Shown here: positions 35,225-49,702 of the stretch, one piece after another
Numbering within the stretch: position 1 is the first letter of the stretch
How the letters are laid out: every line of letters begins with the position of its first letter
From: Amycolatopsis cihanbeyliensis
GTDB lineage: Bacteria; Actinomycetota; Actinomycetes; Mycobacteriales; Pseudonocardiaceae
Reading direction: 5' to 3'
DNA length: 64,000 nucleotides
Assembly: GCF_006715045.1 (NCBI RefSeq)
Contig: NZ_VFML01000001.1
Coordinates: forward strand, 5,490,001 to 5,554,000
Made by a program: the position numbers and the translations under genes
The notes under the pieces: generated by a model
What the model was told of the DNA's origin: nothing
Seen by the model: the letters and a program-made list of their open reading frames with translations, nothing else
Databases searched by the model: none

Positions 35225-36671
35225 GTACCGCACCGGCACTGGCCGGGCCGGACGCGGCGGATGCGGCAGGTAAGGGTCCCCGCGCGCCGGCGCTCATGGC
35301 GGTGGTCGCGCTCGTGGGATTCGTGACCACATTGGACAACACGATCGTCGCGGCCGCCGCACCTTCGATCGGCAGGGAGCTCGGGCTGAGCCTTGCCACG
35401 CTACAGTGGATCAGCATCGCCTACATGCTGCCCTACGCCGGGCTGCTGCTGGCCGCCGGCGCGCTGATCGACCGGCTCGGCCGCCAACGCGTCCTGCTCG
35501 CCGGGTGCGCGGTGTTCGCGGCCGGGGCGCTGCTCGGGGGCTTCGCGCGATCGCCCGAGTTGCTGCTCGTGGCCAGGGTGACACAGGGCGTCGCGGCCGC
35601 GTTCATCGTGCCAGGAACGCTCAGCCTGATCCGTACCGAACTGCCGGCACCCCGGCGCGCCGCCGCCATCGCGGTGTGGACCGCCACGCTCGCCTGCGCG
35701 CTCGCACTCGGACCGTGGCTCGGTGGAGCGCTCGCCGAGCACCTGCACTGGAGCTGGATCTTCCTGAGCAACCTGCCGTTCGTCGGGGCGACGTGGCTAC
35801 TGCTGGCGCGCACCAGCCGAGCCGAGCCCGCCCGTTCCGGCGCGCCGGTGCGGCTGGGCGCGACGACGCTGGTGACGGTGAGCCTGGTGCTGCTCACCGC
35901 GTCCGTGGTGACCTCGGGCGGCGTCGCCATCACGGGGCTCCTCGGCGGCGCCGGGCTGCTCGGGCTGCTCGCCTTCGTGGCGTGCGAGCGGCGCGCCGCC
36001 GTGCCACTCGTGCCGGTGCGGCTGCGGACGAACCGGGTGTTCCTCGGTGCGAACGCGCTGATCCTGCTGTGGGGGCTGGGGATCAGCGGGATCGTGTTCT
36101 TCACCCCGTTGCTCTATCAGGACTTCCTGGGGATGGGGCCGGAGGCGGCCGGGCTGCCGCTGGTGGTGGTGGCCGGTGCGGTGATCTGTACGACCCCGTT
36201 CGTGCCGGCGGTGACCAGGGCGCTCGGACCGCATCGCGCGGTGTGCCTCGGGTTGCTGGCGCTGGCCGCCGGGCTGGTGCAACTCGCCGTGGTGAACGAC
36301 GAGACCACGATGGCGCCCCGGTTGGCCGGGTTGGTGCTCGCCGGTGCCGGGTCGGCGTTCACCGCGCCGATCACCGGGCACGCGCTGGAGCGGATCGGCG
36401 AGGACGACACCGGAACCGCCTCCGGCCTTCTCACCGCGTCGAGGGAGCTGTCCAGCGCGTTCGGGGTCGCGCTGATCGGGATCGTGCTCACCTCCGTGCG
36501 GGCCGGTGAGATCGCCGCCGGTGCGGCCGAGGGCCCGGCGCTGGGCACCGGGTACGCCGCGGGACTGGTGGTCGCGGCGGTGCTGCAGCTCGCCGGTGCG
36601 GCGCTCGCACTCGTCGTGCTGCGCCCCCGACCCGCCGCGAAGTCATTGCCGTCCAAGGAATGTGAGGAAAC

Positions 36672-36675
<4 letters not shown>
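35221..36675 (+). CDS. MFS exporter (DHA2, EmrB/QacA type)
   Basis: The 484-residue protein has about 14 membrane helices. Motif A is LIDRLGRQRVLLAG near residue 80 and motif C-like sequence is ALGPWLGGAL near 162. It is distinct in sequence from the exporter at 6297. It lies between the desaturase and the lipid PKS with overlapping junctions on both sides, so it probably exports the lipid product or a precursor. GGAGGA is nine bases before the ATG. Confidence 0.87.
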
Positions 36676-43153
<6,478 letters not shown>

Positions 43154-43157
<4 letters not shown>

Positions 43158-44185
43158 GAAGGATACGACAACGCCGTCGCTTCTCGATGGTCGCGCTCGC
43201 CGCGGGAATGCTGGTCGCGGCCGTAGTCCCGGTCGCGGGGCAGGACGCGGTCGCCGCGCCGGCGGCGGCCGTGGCCGACGACGGGGCGAAGGTCATCGAC
43301 GAGACTCGGATCGACGAGCGCACCATCGACCTGACGATCGAGACGCCTTCGCTGCCAGGGGACATATTCCAGCCAGGGACGGCCATGGTGCGGCTGCTCG
43401 TGCCGGCAGGCTGGTCGAAGGACTCCGACCGGACCTGGCCGGTGCTGTACCTGCTGCACGGCTGCTGCGAGCCCATGGAGTACAAGTCCTGGACCGAGTT
43501 CACCGACGTCAAGGACTTCACCGCGGACAAGCAGGCGATCATCGTCATGCCGAGCGCCGGCAAGATCGGTATGTACAGCAAGTGGTGGAACTACGGGTTC
43601 TCCGACAAGCCGGACTGGCCGACCTTCCACATGACCGAGGTACGGCAGATCCTGGAGCGCGGCTACAACGCGGGCACGAAACGCTCGATCGCCGGGTTGT
43701 CCATGGGCGCCTACGGCGCCATGGAATACGCCAGCCGCTTCCCCGGCACGTTCGGCGCCGCGGCGGCGTACAGCGGTGCGATCAACGTTCTGATGCCGCC
43801 CATCCCCGAGGTGACGCAGCTGAACATCATGGCGCAGGGCATTTTCCCCTGGGGAATCCTGTGGGGCGACCCGTGGTCCCAGCGGGCACGGTGGATGGAC
43901 CACAACCCCTTCGACAAGGTGGAAAAGCTCCGCGGCACGAGGCTGTACGTGTCGTCCGGTGACGGCAATCCCGGACCACTCGAGGACCCGAATGCCCCGG
44001 ACCCCGCCGGAGAACTGCTCGAAGGGATAGCGCTCGGCAATTCCAAGACATTCACCGAAAAGCTGCAACGGAACGGTATTCCGGTCACGACGGACTACTA
44101 CGGTCCCGGCACGCACACCTGGCCGTACTGGGAACGCGCCCTGAAACGGTCCTGGCCCATCCTCGCCTCCGGCATGGGCATCTGA
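43154..44185 (+). CDS. Secreted esterase of the antigen 85 / mycolyltransferase family
   Basis: The 343-residue protein has a signal peptide (about 1 to 34) and an esterase-D/Ag85 fold. Features are VLYLLHGCC near 100, the nucleophile in GLSMGAYGAM (near 184) and the histidine in GPGTHTWPYW near 321, close to the Ag85 GTHSWPYW motif. Ag85 enzymes move mycolic acids onto trehalose or cell-wall arabinan. Here it follows the PKS with an ATGA overlap, so it probably acts on the PKS lipid outside the cell. True acyl acceptor unknown; a plain esterase is also possible. Confidence 0.82.
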
Positions 44186-44188
44186 CGG

Positions 44189-44239
44189 CCTGTTCCGAAA
44201 CTGGAGGTAGCTGCCTGTGTCGCGCGCTCAGGAACAGGC
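44189..44239 (+). promoter_or_regulatory. Stem-loop between esterase and FAAL genes
   Basis: GCCTGTTCC (44189 to 44197) and GGAACAGGC (44231 to 44239) form a 9-bp stem around a 33-base loop. It could act as partial terminator or RNA-processing site inside the operon. Confidence 0.4.
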
Positions 44240-44265
44240 ACTGACGAACGGATTGAAGGAAAGCC

Positions 44266-46062
44266 ATGACTATGACCTCGAACAGCCCGAACTCGGCCGG
44301 CATCGATCCGGTGCGTGCGGGCGCCGAAAGTCTCCCCGCGGCGCTGGCGCACTGGGCCGAGACCCGGGGCGACGCGCGGGCGCTCACCTTCGTGGACTAC
44401 GCCGGCGACCCTGCCGGGGTGGCCACCTCGCTGACCTGGCGGGAACTCGACGCCAAGGTGACCGCGCTGGCGGCCTGGTGCCAGCGGCGCGCCCACCGGG
44501 GCGACCTGGCCGCCATACTGGTCGAGCAGTCGGCGGAGTACGTGATCGCGTTCCTCGGTGCGCTGCGAGCGGGGCTGGTCGCGGTCCCGGTATTCGAGCC
44601 GTCCCCGCTGCCGGGGCACCTGTCGCGGCTGGCGGCCGTACTCGCCGACTGCGACCCGGCCCTGGTGCTCACCACCCGGCGGCAGGCCGACGCGGTGGAC
44701 GAGTTCCTGGTCGAGCACGACCTCGCCGGGTCGCGGCTGGTCGCGGTCGACATGCTGCCGGAGACGATCGGCGCGGAGTTCGACCCGGTGCCACCGCGGC
44801 CGGACGAGCTGGCGTACCTGCAGTACACCTCGGGATCCACGAGGAACCCGGCCGGCGTGATGATCACCCACGGGAACGTGGCCGCCGCGGCCACCCAGAC
44901 CGTGCGGGCCTATGAGGGCACGCCCGGCGGCACGGTGGTGAGCTGGCTGCCGTTGTTCCACGACATGGGGCTGGTCGTCGGCCTGGCGGCGCCGCTGATG
45001 GGCGGGCTGTCGTCCACCCTGATGGACCCGATCGCCTTCCTGACCCGCCCGGTGCGGTGGCTGGAGCTGATGGCGGGCTCGGGAGCGGCGATCACCGTCG
45101 CACCCAACTTCGCCTACGGCTACACGGCCGCGCGTACCACCGATGAGGACATGGCTGGGCTGAGCTTGGACGCCGTGGCGCTCTTCGGCGACGGTAGCGA
45201 GCCGATCGTGCCGTCGATCGTGGACTCCTTCTACGCGAAGTTCGCCGAATGCGGGGCGAAACCCAGCATGTTCCGCCAGGGCTACGGTCTGGCCGAGGCG
45301 GTGCTGCTGGTGTCCTCCTCGCCGGCGGGGGAGCCACCGAAGCTGCGGACCTTCGACCGGGTGGGCCTCGCCGCGGGCCGGGCGATCGAGGTGGCGCCCG
45401 ACGCGGTGTCGAGTTCCACGCTGGTGTCCGCCGGCCAGCCGCTGGACCAGCAGGTGCGCGTGGTCGACCCGCAGACCCACGTGGTGCTGCCGGACGGGCA
45501 CGTCGGCGAGATCTGGACCAGCGGGCCGAACGTCTGCCTGGGGTACTGGGGCAAGGGTGACGCCGAGTCGGCCGCCGTGTTCCGAGCCGAGCCGCGCGAC
45601 GAGGACGACCGCCCGCTCGAACCGTATCCCGGAACTCGTGGCTGGCTGCGCACCGGTGATCTCGGCGTCTGCCTTGACGGCGACCTGTTCGTCACCGGGC
45701 GGTTGAAGGACCTGATCATCGTGGACGGCCGCAACCACTACCCGCAGGACGTCGAGTACACCGTGCAGAACGCGCACCCCGCGATCCGGCGGCACGCGGC
45801 CGCCGCGTTCTCGGTAGCGGGCGACCAGGGTGAGCACGCCGTGGTGGTCGCCGAGCGGGCGCGCCAGGTGACCGCGGAGGAGTTGGACCCCGCGGAGGTG
45901 GCCGCCGCGGTCTCCTCCGCGGTGTCGAGCGAGCACGGGCTGGCCGTGCGGGATGTGGTACTGATCGGACCCGGCGAGCTGCCGCGTACGTCGAGCGGCA
46001 AGGTCCGGCGGGCGGCGTGCCGGACGCGTTACACCGAGGGCACCTTCGGCCTGGACGGCTGA
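44266..46062 (+). CDS. Fatty acyl-AMP ligase (FAAL, FadD32-like)
   Basis: This 598-residue adenylating enzyme has YTSGSTRNPAGVMITH (near 186), LPLFHDMGL, GYGLAEA (near 340) and GWLRTGDLG...FVTGRLKDLIIVDGRNHYPQDVE, which are typical of FAALs. FAALs activate a fatty acid with ATP and pass the acyl-AMP to an ACP, not to CoA. The nearby N-terminal ACP of the PKS is the obvious acceptor, as for FadD32 and Pks13. GAAGGAAAG precedes the ATG; an ATG two codons later is equally possible. The membrane glycosyltransferase follows after five bases. Confidence 0.9.
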   Translation: MTMTSNSPNSAGIDPVRAGAESLPAALAHWAETRGDARALTFVDYAGDPAGVATSLTWRELDAKVTALAAWCQRRAHRGDLAAILVEQSAEYVIAFLGALRAGLVAVPVFEPSPLPGHLSRLAAVLADCDPALVLTTRRQADAVDEFLVEHDLAGSRLVAVDMLPETIGAEFDPVPPRPDELAYLQYTSGSTRNPAGVMITHGNVAAAATQTVRAYEGTPGGTVVSWLPLFHDMGLVVGLAAPLMGGLSSTLMDPIAFLTRPVRWLELMAGSGAAITVAPNFAYGYTAARTTDEDMAGLSLDAVALFGDGSEPIVPSIVDSFYAKFAECGAKPSMFRQGYGLAEAVLLVSSSPAGEPPKLRTFDRVGLAAGRAIEVAPDAVSSSTLVSAGQPLDQQVRVVDPQTHVVLPDGHVGEIWTSGPNVCLGYWGKGDAESAAVFRAEPRDEDDRPLEPYPGTRGWLRTGDLGVCLDGDLFVTGRLKDLIIVDGRNHYPQDVEYTVQNAHPAIRRHAAAAFSVAGDQGEHAVVVAERARQVTAEELDPAEVAAAVSSAVSSEHGLAVRDVVLIGPGELPRTSSGKVRRAACRTRYTEGTFGLDG

Positions 46063-46067
46063 CCACG

Positions 46068-47585
46068 ATGTCCGTTGTGGACGTCCCGGTCGAGGGTGAC
46101 CGGCGCACGGGCGTCCCCGCGTTCGCCGGGCTGCCGGTGCTCGCGATCGCGGGAGCGGTCGGAGCGGTACTGCTGGCGGTCAGCGGCCGGTTCGGCTATT
46201 TCGGCGATGAGCTGTACTTCCTCGCGTCCGGCCGTTACCACTGGTCGTGGGGTTACGCCGACAATCCGTGGCTGCTGCCGGGGCTGGCAAGGCTGCTCGA
46301 CGCGGCGTTCCCCGGCTCGGTGGTCGGGCTTCGGCTGTTGCCGATGATGCTCACCTGCGGTGGGGTGGTGCTGGCTGCGCTGATCGCCAGGGAGTTCGGC
46401 GGTGGGCGGAAGGCACAGGTGCTCACGGCGGGGGCGTACGCGCTGTCGTTCCACCTGCTCGGTTCCGGGCACGTGCTGGCGACCTCGACGGTGGATCCGT
46501 TCTGCTGGGTGCTGGTGAGCTGGCTGGTCGTGCGATGGGTGCGCACCGGGTCCGACCGGCTGCTGCTGATCGCCGGGCTGGTCACGGCGATCGCCATGCA
46601 GGGCAAGTGGCTCATCGCGTTCTTCTGGTTGGCGCTGGCCGTCGGCGCGTCGGTCGCCGGGCCGCGTCGGCTGCTCGGCAGGCCGGCGTTGTGGGCCGGC
46701 GGGGTGCTCACCGTCGTCGCCAGCGTTCCGACGCTGATCTGGCAGATCGACAACGGCTGGCCCTACCTGCTGATGCGGGAGGTGGTTGCCGAGCAGAACT
46801 GGCGGCTGTTCGGCGGTCCACCGGCGATGATCCCGCTGGTGGTGCTGGCGGCCGGACTGCTGCCGGGGGCGTTCCTGGTGTGCCACGGGCTGTATGTGCT
46901 GCTGAGGTCCGAGCACCTGCGGGAACACCGGCTCTTCGGCTGGGCGGCTGTGCTGCTCCTCGTGATCTTCCTGGTCACCGCGAGCCGGTACTACTACGTG
47001 GCGGGGATGTTCGCCGTGCTGTTCGCCGCCTCCGCGGTGATGATCGAGCGACGGTCTCCGGCCCGCTGGTGGCGGTGGGTGCCGACCTGGCCGGTATACG
47101 CGCTGTCGGTGCCGCTGATGGTCTATCTGGTGCTGCCGGTGCGCCCGGCGACCGCGTTCACCGGGATCGGCATCGTGGACTTCGTGTCCAGCGGCAGCTA
47201 CGGCTGGCCCCGGCTGGCCGACACCGCGGCCACGGCGTATCGCGCGCTGCCACCGGACGACCGCGCGCGCACCGCGGTCATGGGCGACAGCTACTGGCAG
47301 GCCAGCGCGCTGGATGTGTACGGCCGCGAGCGCGGACTGCCCGGAGCGTACGGCCCGGAACGCGGATACTGGTACGCCGGTCGCCCGCCGGAGGGCACCA
47401 CGCGGGTGCTCTACGTCGGTGGCGAGGCGGCCTGGTTGCGCCAGTTCTTCGGTGAGGTCAGCCAGGTGGCCACCGTGCGGCTGGACATCACGGCGACGGT
47501 GGCCAACCAGAACGTGCCGATCTGGCTTTGTGACGAGCCTTCCGACCCGTGGCCCGAGCTGTGGGAACGCATGCACCGCCCGTAG
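46068..47585 (+). CDS. Membrane glycosyltransferase, PMT/ArnT-like (GT-C fold)
   Basis: The 505-residue protein has about 11 to 13 membrane helices and the first extracellular loop motif GYFGDELYFLASGRYHWSWG, with the acidic pair (DE) used by GT-C enzymes, followed by ADNPWLLPG. PMT_2 family enzymes transfer sugars from polyprenyl phosphate outside the membrane. The position after the FAAL suggests transfer to the lipid product or a lipid-accepting glycan, compare AftB in the mycolate locus. Sugar and acceptor are unknown. The ATG has only a weak ribosome site and probably relies on coupling. Confidence 0.85.
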   Translation: MSVVDVPVEGDRRTGVPAFAGLPVLAIAGAVGAVLLAVSGRFGYFGDELYFLASGRYHWSWGYADNPWLLPGLARLLDAAFPGSVVGLRLLPMMLTCGGVVLAALIAREFGGGRKAQVLTAGAYALSFHLLGSGHVLATSTVDPFCWVLVSWLVVRWVRTGSDRLLLIAGLVTAIAMQGKWLIAFFWLALAVGASVAGPRRLLGRPALWAGGVLTVVASVPTLIWQIDNGWPYLLMREVVAEQNWRLFGGPPAMIPLVVLAAGLLPGAFLVCHGLYVLLRSEHLREHRLFGWAAVLLLVIFLVTASRYYYVAGMFAVLFAASAVMIERRSPARWWRWVPTWPVYALSVPLMVYLVLPVRPATAFTGIGIVDFVSSGSYGWPRLADTAATAYRALPPDDRARTAVMGDSYWQASALDVYGRERGLPGAYGPERGYWYAGRPPEGTTRVLYVGGEAAWLRQFFGEVSQVATVRLDITATVANQNVPIWLCDEPSDPWPELWERMHRP

Positions 47586-47641
47586 GACCCCTGACCGGAA
47601 GGAGTGTCCCGTGCCTGAGCGTGGGTGGTGAGTACGAGAGC

Positions 47642-48595
47642 ATGCCGGCGACAAGATCCCTGATCGTGCTCGCTCTGGCGACCCTGCTCACCCTGGTGGT
47701 CGCTCCGGCCGCGCGAGCCGGGCGCGGCGAGCCGCGGTTGCCCGTCCCGTGGACCACGGTCGCGGGCTCGCACGCGAACAACGTGACGCCGGGCGCCCCG
47801 CCGCCCGGCGCGAACGACTGGTCCTGCGACCCGAGCGCGCGGCACCCGAATCCGGTGATACTGCTGCACGGCGGCGGGTCGAACCAGACCTCGGCCTGGC
47901 AGACCTTCGCCCCGTTGCTGGCGAACAACGGGTACTGCGTGTTCTCGCTGACCTACGGGGTGCCCTTCGCGCCGCTGCCGGGCGGTCTGCTGCCGATGGA
48001 GCAGAGCGCGAGGGAGCTGTCCGTCTTCGTGGACAAGGTGCGCAGTCGTACCGGATCCGCCAAAGTGGACATAGTCGGGCACTCCGCGGGAACCATCATG
48101 CCGAGCTACTATGTCCGCTTCCTCGGTGGCGGACCCAAGGTGGACAAGTACGTGAGCCTGAGCCCGCTATGGCACGGCACTACGCAGCTCGGGATCTCCA
48201 CGTTGTACCAGCTCTCCGAAACGCTCGGGCTGAAACGCTGGTGGGACCGGATGGTCGGCATCGTTTGCGGCGCCTGCAACCAGTTCCTGCAAGGCTCGGA
48301 GTTCCTGAAGAAGCTGCACGCCAGGGGCATCTTCGATCCCGCGATCACCTATACCAACATCATGACCCGCTACGACTGGGCGGTGATCCCGTACACCAGC
48401 GGCGTCGGCCACGGCCCAGGCGTGCGCAACATCGTGCTGCAGGACGAATGCCCACTGGACTTCGCCGAGCACGGTGGGATCCTCGCCGACCGCAACGCGG
48501 CCGGACATGTGCTCAACGCGCTCGACCCGGAACACGCCGCACCGGTGGGCTGCGTACTGACCACACCCGTGGGCAGCCTGCTCCCGCCACGTTAG
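47642..48595 (+). CDS. Secreted lipase (EstA/lipase class 2-like)
   Basis: This 317-residue protein has a signal peptide (1 to 27, ending ARAG) and an alpha/beta hydrolase domain with the nucleophile in GHSAGTIMP (serine near 149) and VILLHGGG near 75. It resembles actinobacterial triacylglycerol lipases. The ATG at 47642 gives a good signal peptide. A strong ribosome site GGAAGGAG lies further upstream and better fits a six-codon frame at 47611 to 47631 or an in-frame GTG at 47621. It ends the lipid operon. Confidence 0.82.
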   Translation: MPATRSLIVLALATLLTLVVAPAARAGRGEPRLPVPWTTVAGSHANNVTPGAPPPGANDWSCDPSARHPNPVILLHGGGSNQTSAWQTFAPLLANNGYCVFSLTYGVPFAPLPGGLLPMEQSARELSVFVDKVRSRTGSAKVDIVGHSAGTIMPSYYVRFLGGGPKVDKYVSLSPLWHGTTQLGISTLYQLSETLGLKRWWDRMVGIVCGACNQFLQGSEFLKKLHARGIFDPAITYTNIMTRYDWAVIPYTSGVGHGPGVRNIVLQDECPLDFAEHGGILADRNAAGHVLNALDPEHAAPVGCVLTTPVGSLLPPR

Positions 48596-48654
48596 CGCAG
48601 CAGACCTCCGAGCAGGACGGGTTTCAGCAGGTCGACCCGGGCACCCGGAGCTGG

Positions 48655-48933
48655 TCAGTTCGGCGTCGCGCGGTTGCGGGCGAGGAGCCACACGGCGAAC
48701 CCGGGCACACCCGGGACTGCGAAGATGAGTAAGAAGATCGGTAACTCCTCCGCGAAGGAGTAGCCTGCCTCGAACACGCCGATGGCGAGGTTGCCTGCGG
48801 CGAGGGCGAACCAGACCAGCAGGAAATCCTCCGCCGCGCGCTTCACGCCGAGCGGCCGAACGAGCAGTCCGGCCAGCAGGAACACCACGGCGAGGGCGAG
48901 GCCAACAATGATGATGACGAGTGTTCGGCTCAT
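48655..48933 (-). CDS. Small membrane protein, three helices
   Basis: This 92-residue protein has three hydrophobic segments (about 5 to 26, 35 to 55 and 62 to 84) and a short basic C-terminus. I do not recognise the family. GGAGGTGGC directly precedes the ATG, which supports it as real. It faces away from the SnoaL-like gene and converges on the lipase. Confidence 0.7.
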   Translation of the reverse strand: MSRTLVIIIVGLALAVVFLLAGLLVRPLGVKRAAEDFLLVWFALAAGNLAIGVFEAGYSFAEELPIFLLIFAVPGVPGFAVWLLARNRATPN

Positions 48934-49255
48934 GCCACCTCCACGGTGATGTCTGCTTCGGCTGCGAGGTTGCCATATCGGTTCGAGTGCGTCGCCGTCG
49001 AGGATAAGTCGCGTGTGGACATTCTACCGCAGGGCAGGCCGCACTCGTCAGTGCACGCCCTCGATCGGGCGACTTACTGCTGTTGCGCCACCCGGGATCA
49101 CCAGGAGTTGCCGGCGGTACGTGTAGACCCACAGGATGATTGTGTTTCCACTGGTCATGTCGGCTTCTAGGGTGTGGGGTGCGGCCGCGCCACAGGCCCG
49201 GTCGCCCGCTCGACCACAACGGCAAGACGCGACATTTCTGCGAAGGAGAGACGTG
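48934..49255. other. Divergent intergenic region
   Basis: About 320 bases between the small membrane protein and the SnoaL-like gene. I see no gene, clear promoter or structured repeat in it. Confidence 0.4.
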
Positions 49256-49579
49256 ATGCCTGACATCGATGCGATATCGGATCCGCCGGTGCGTGCCGTA
49301 GTGGCCGCGATCAATGCCGCGGACCGAGACGGATTCTTCGCTTCGATCACCTCGGATGCCACCCTGTCCGACGACGGTGTCGAACGAGACCTCACCCAGT
49401 GGGTGGACCGAGAGGTCTTCATCTCACATGGCCGCATGGAGAACGTCGTGTCGCAGTCGGAAGACGGGCGTTCCTTTGTCGTGGACTATCGTAACGACAC
49501 CTACGGCCTCATGCGCACTGCCTGGAAGTTCGAGGTGAGCGACGGAAAGGTGAGTCGTATCGAAACGGGGCAAGCCTGA
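49256..49579 (+). CDS. SnoaL/NTF2-like small protein
   Basis: This 107-residue protein has the cone-shaped NTF2/SnoaL fold pattern: IDAISDPPVRAVVAAINAAD at the N-terminus, FFASITSDATLSDDG, then three beta strands. Family members bind or isomerise small molecules; many are stress-linked and uncharacterised. GAAGGAGAG precedes the ATG. A very strong terminator follows. Confidence 0.75.
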   Translation: MPDIDAISDPPVRAVVAAINAADRDGFFASITSDATLSDDGVERDLTQWVDREVFISHGRMENVVSQSEDGRSFVVDYRNDTYGLMRTAWKFEVSDGKVSRIETGQA

Positions 49580-49638
49580 ACCCGCCGTCCCGTACCGGAC
49601 GCTGGTCGTTTCTCGGCGACGCAAGCGCATTCGTGGAC

Positions 49639-49688
49639 GGCTCGCCGACGTCACGGCCGAGTTGCCCCGGCCGTGACGTCGGCGAGCC
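49639..49688. terminator. Bidirectional terminator with perfect 21-bp stem
   Basis: The arms at 49639 to 49659 and 49668 to 49688 are perfectly complementary (GGCTCGCC...CGGCCG) with an 8-base loop. It is the longest perfect hairpin I found in the window and lies between convergent genes. Confidence 0.85.
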
Positions 49689-49702
49689 ACATGCCGCTTT
49701 CG

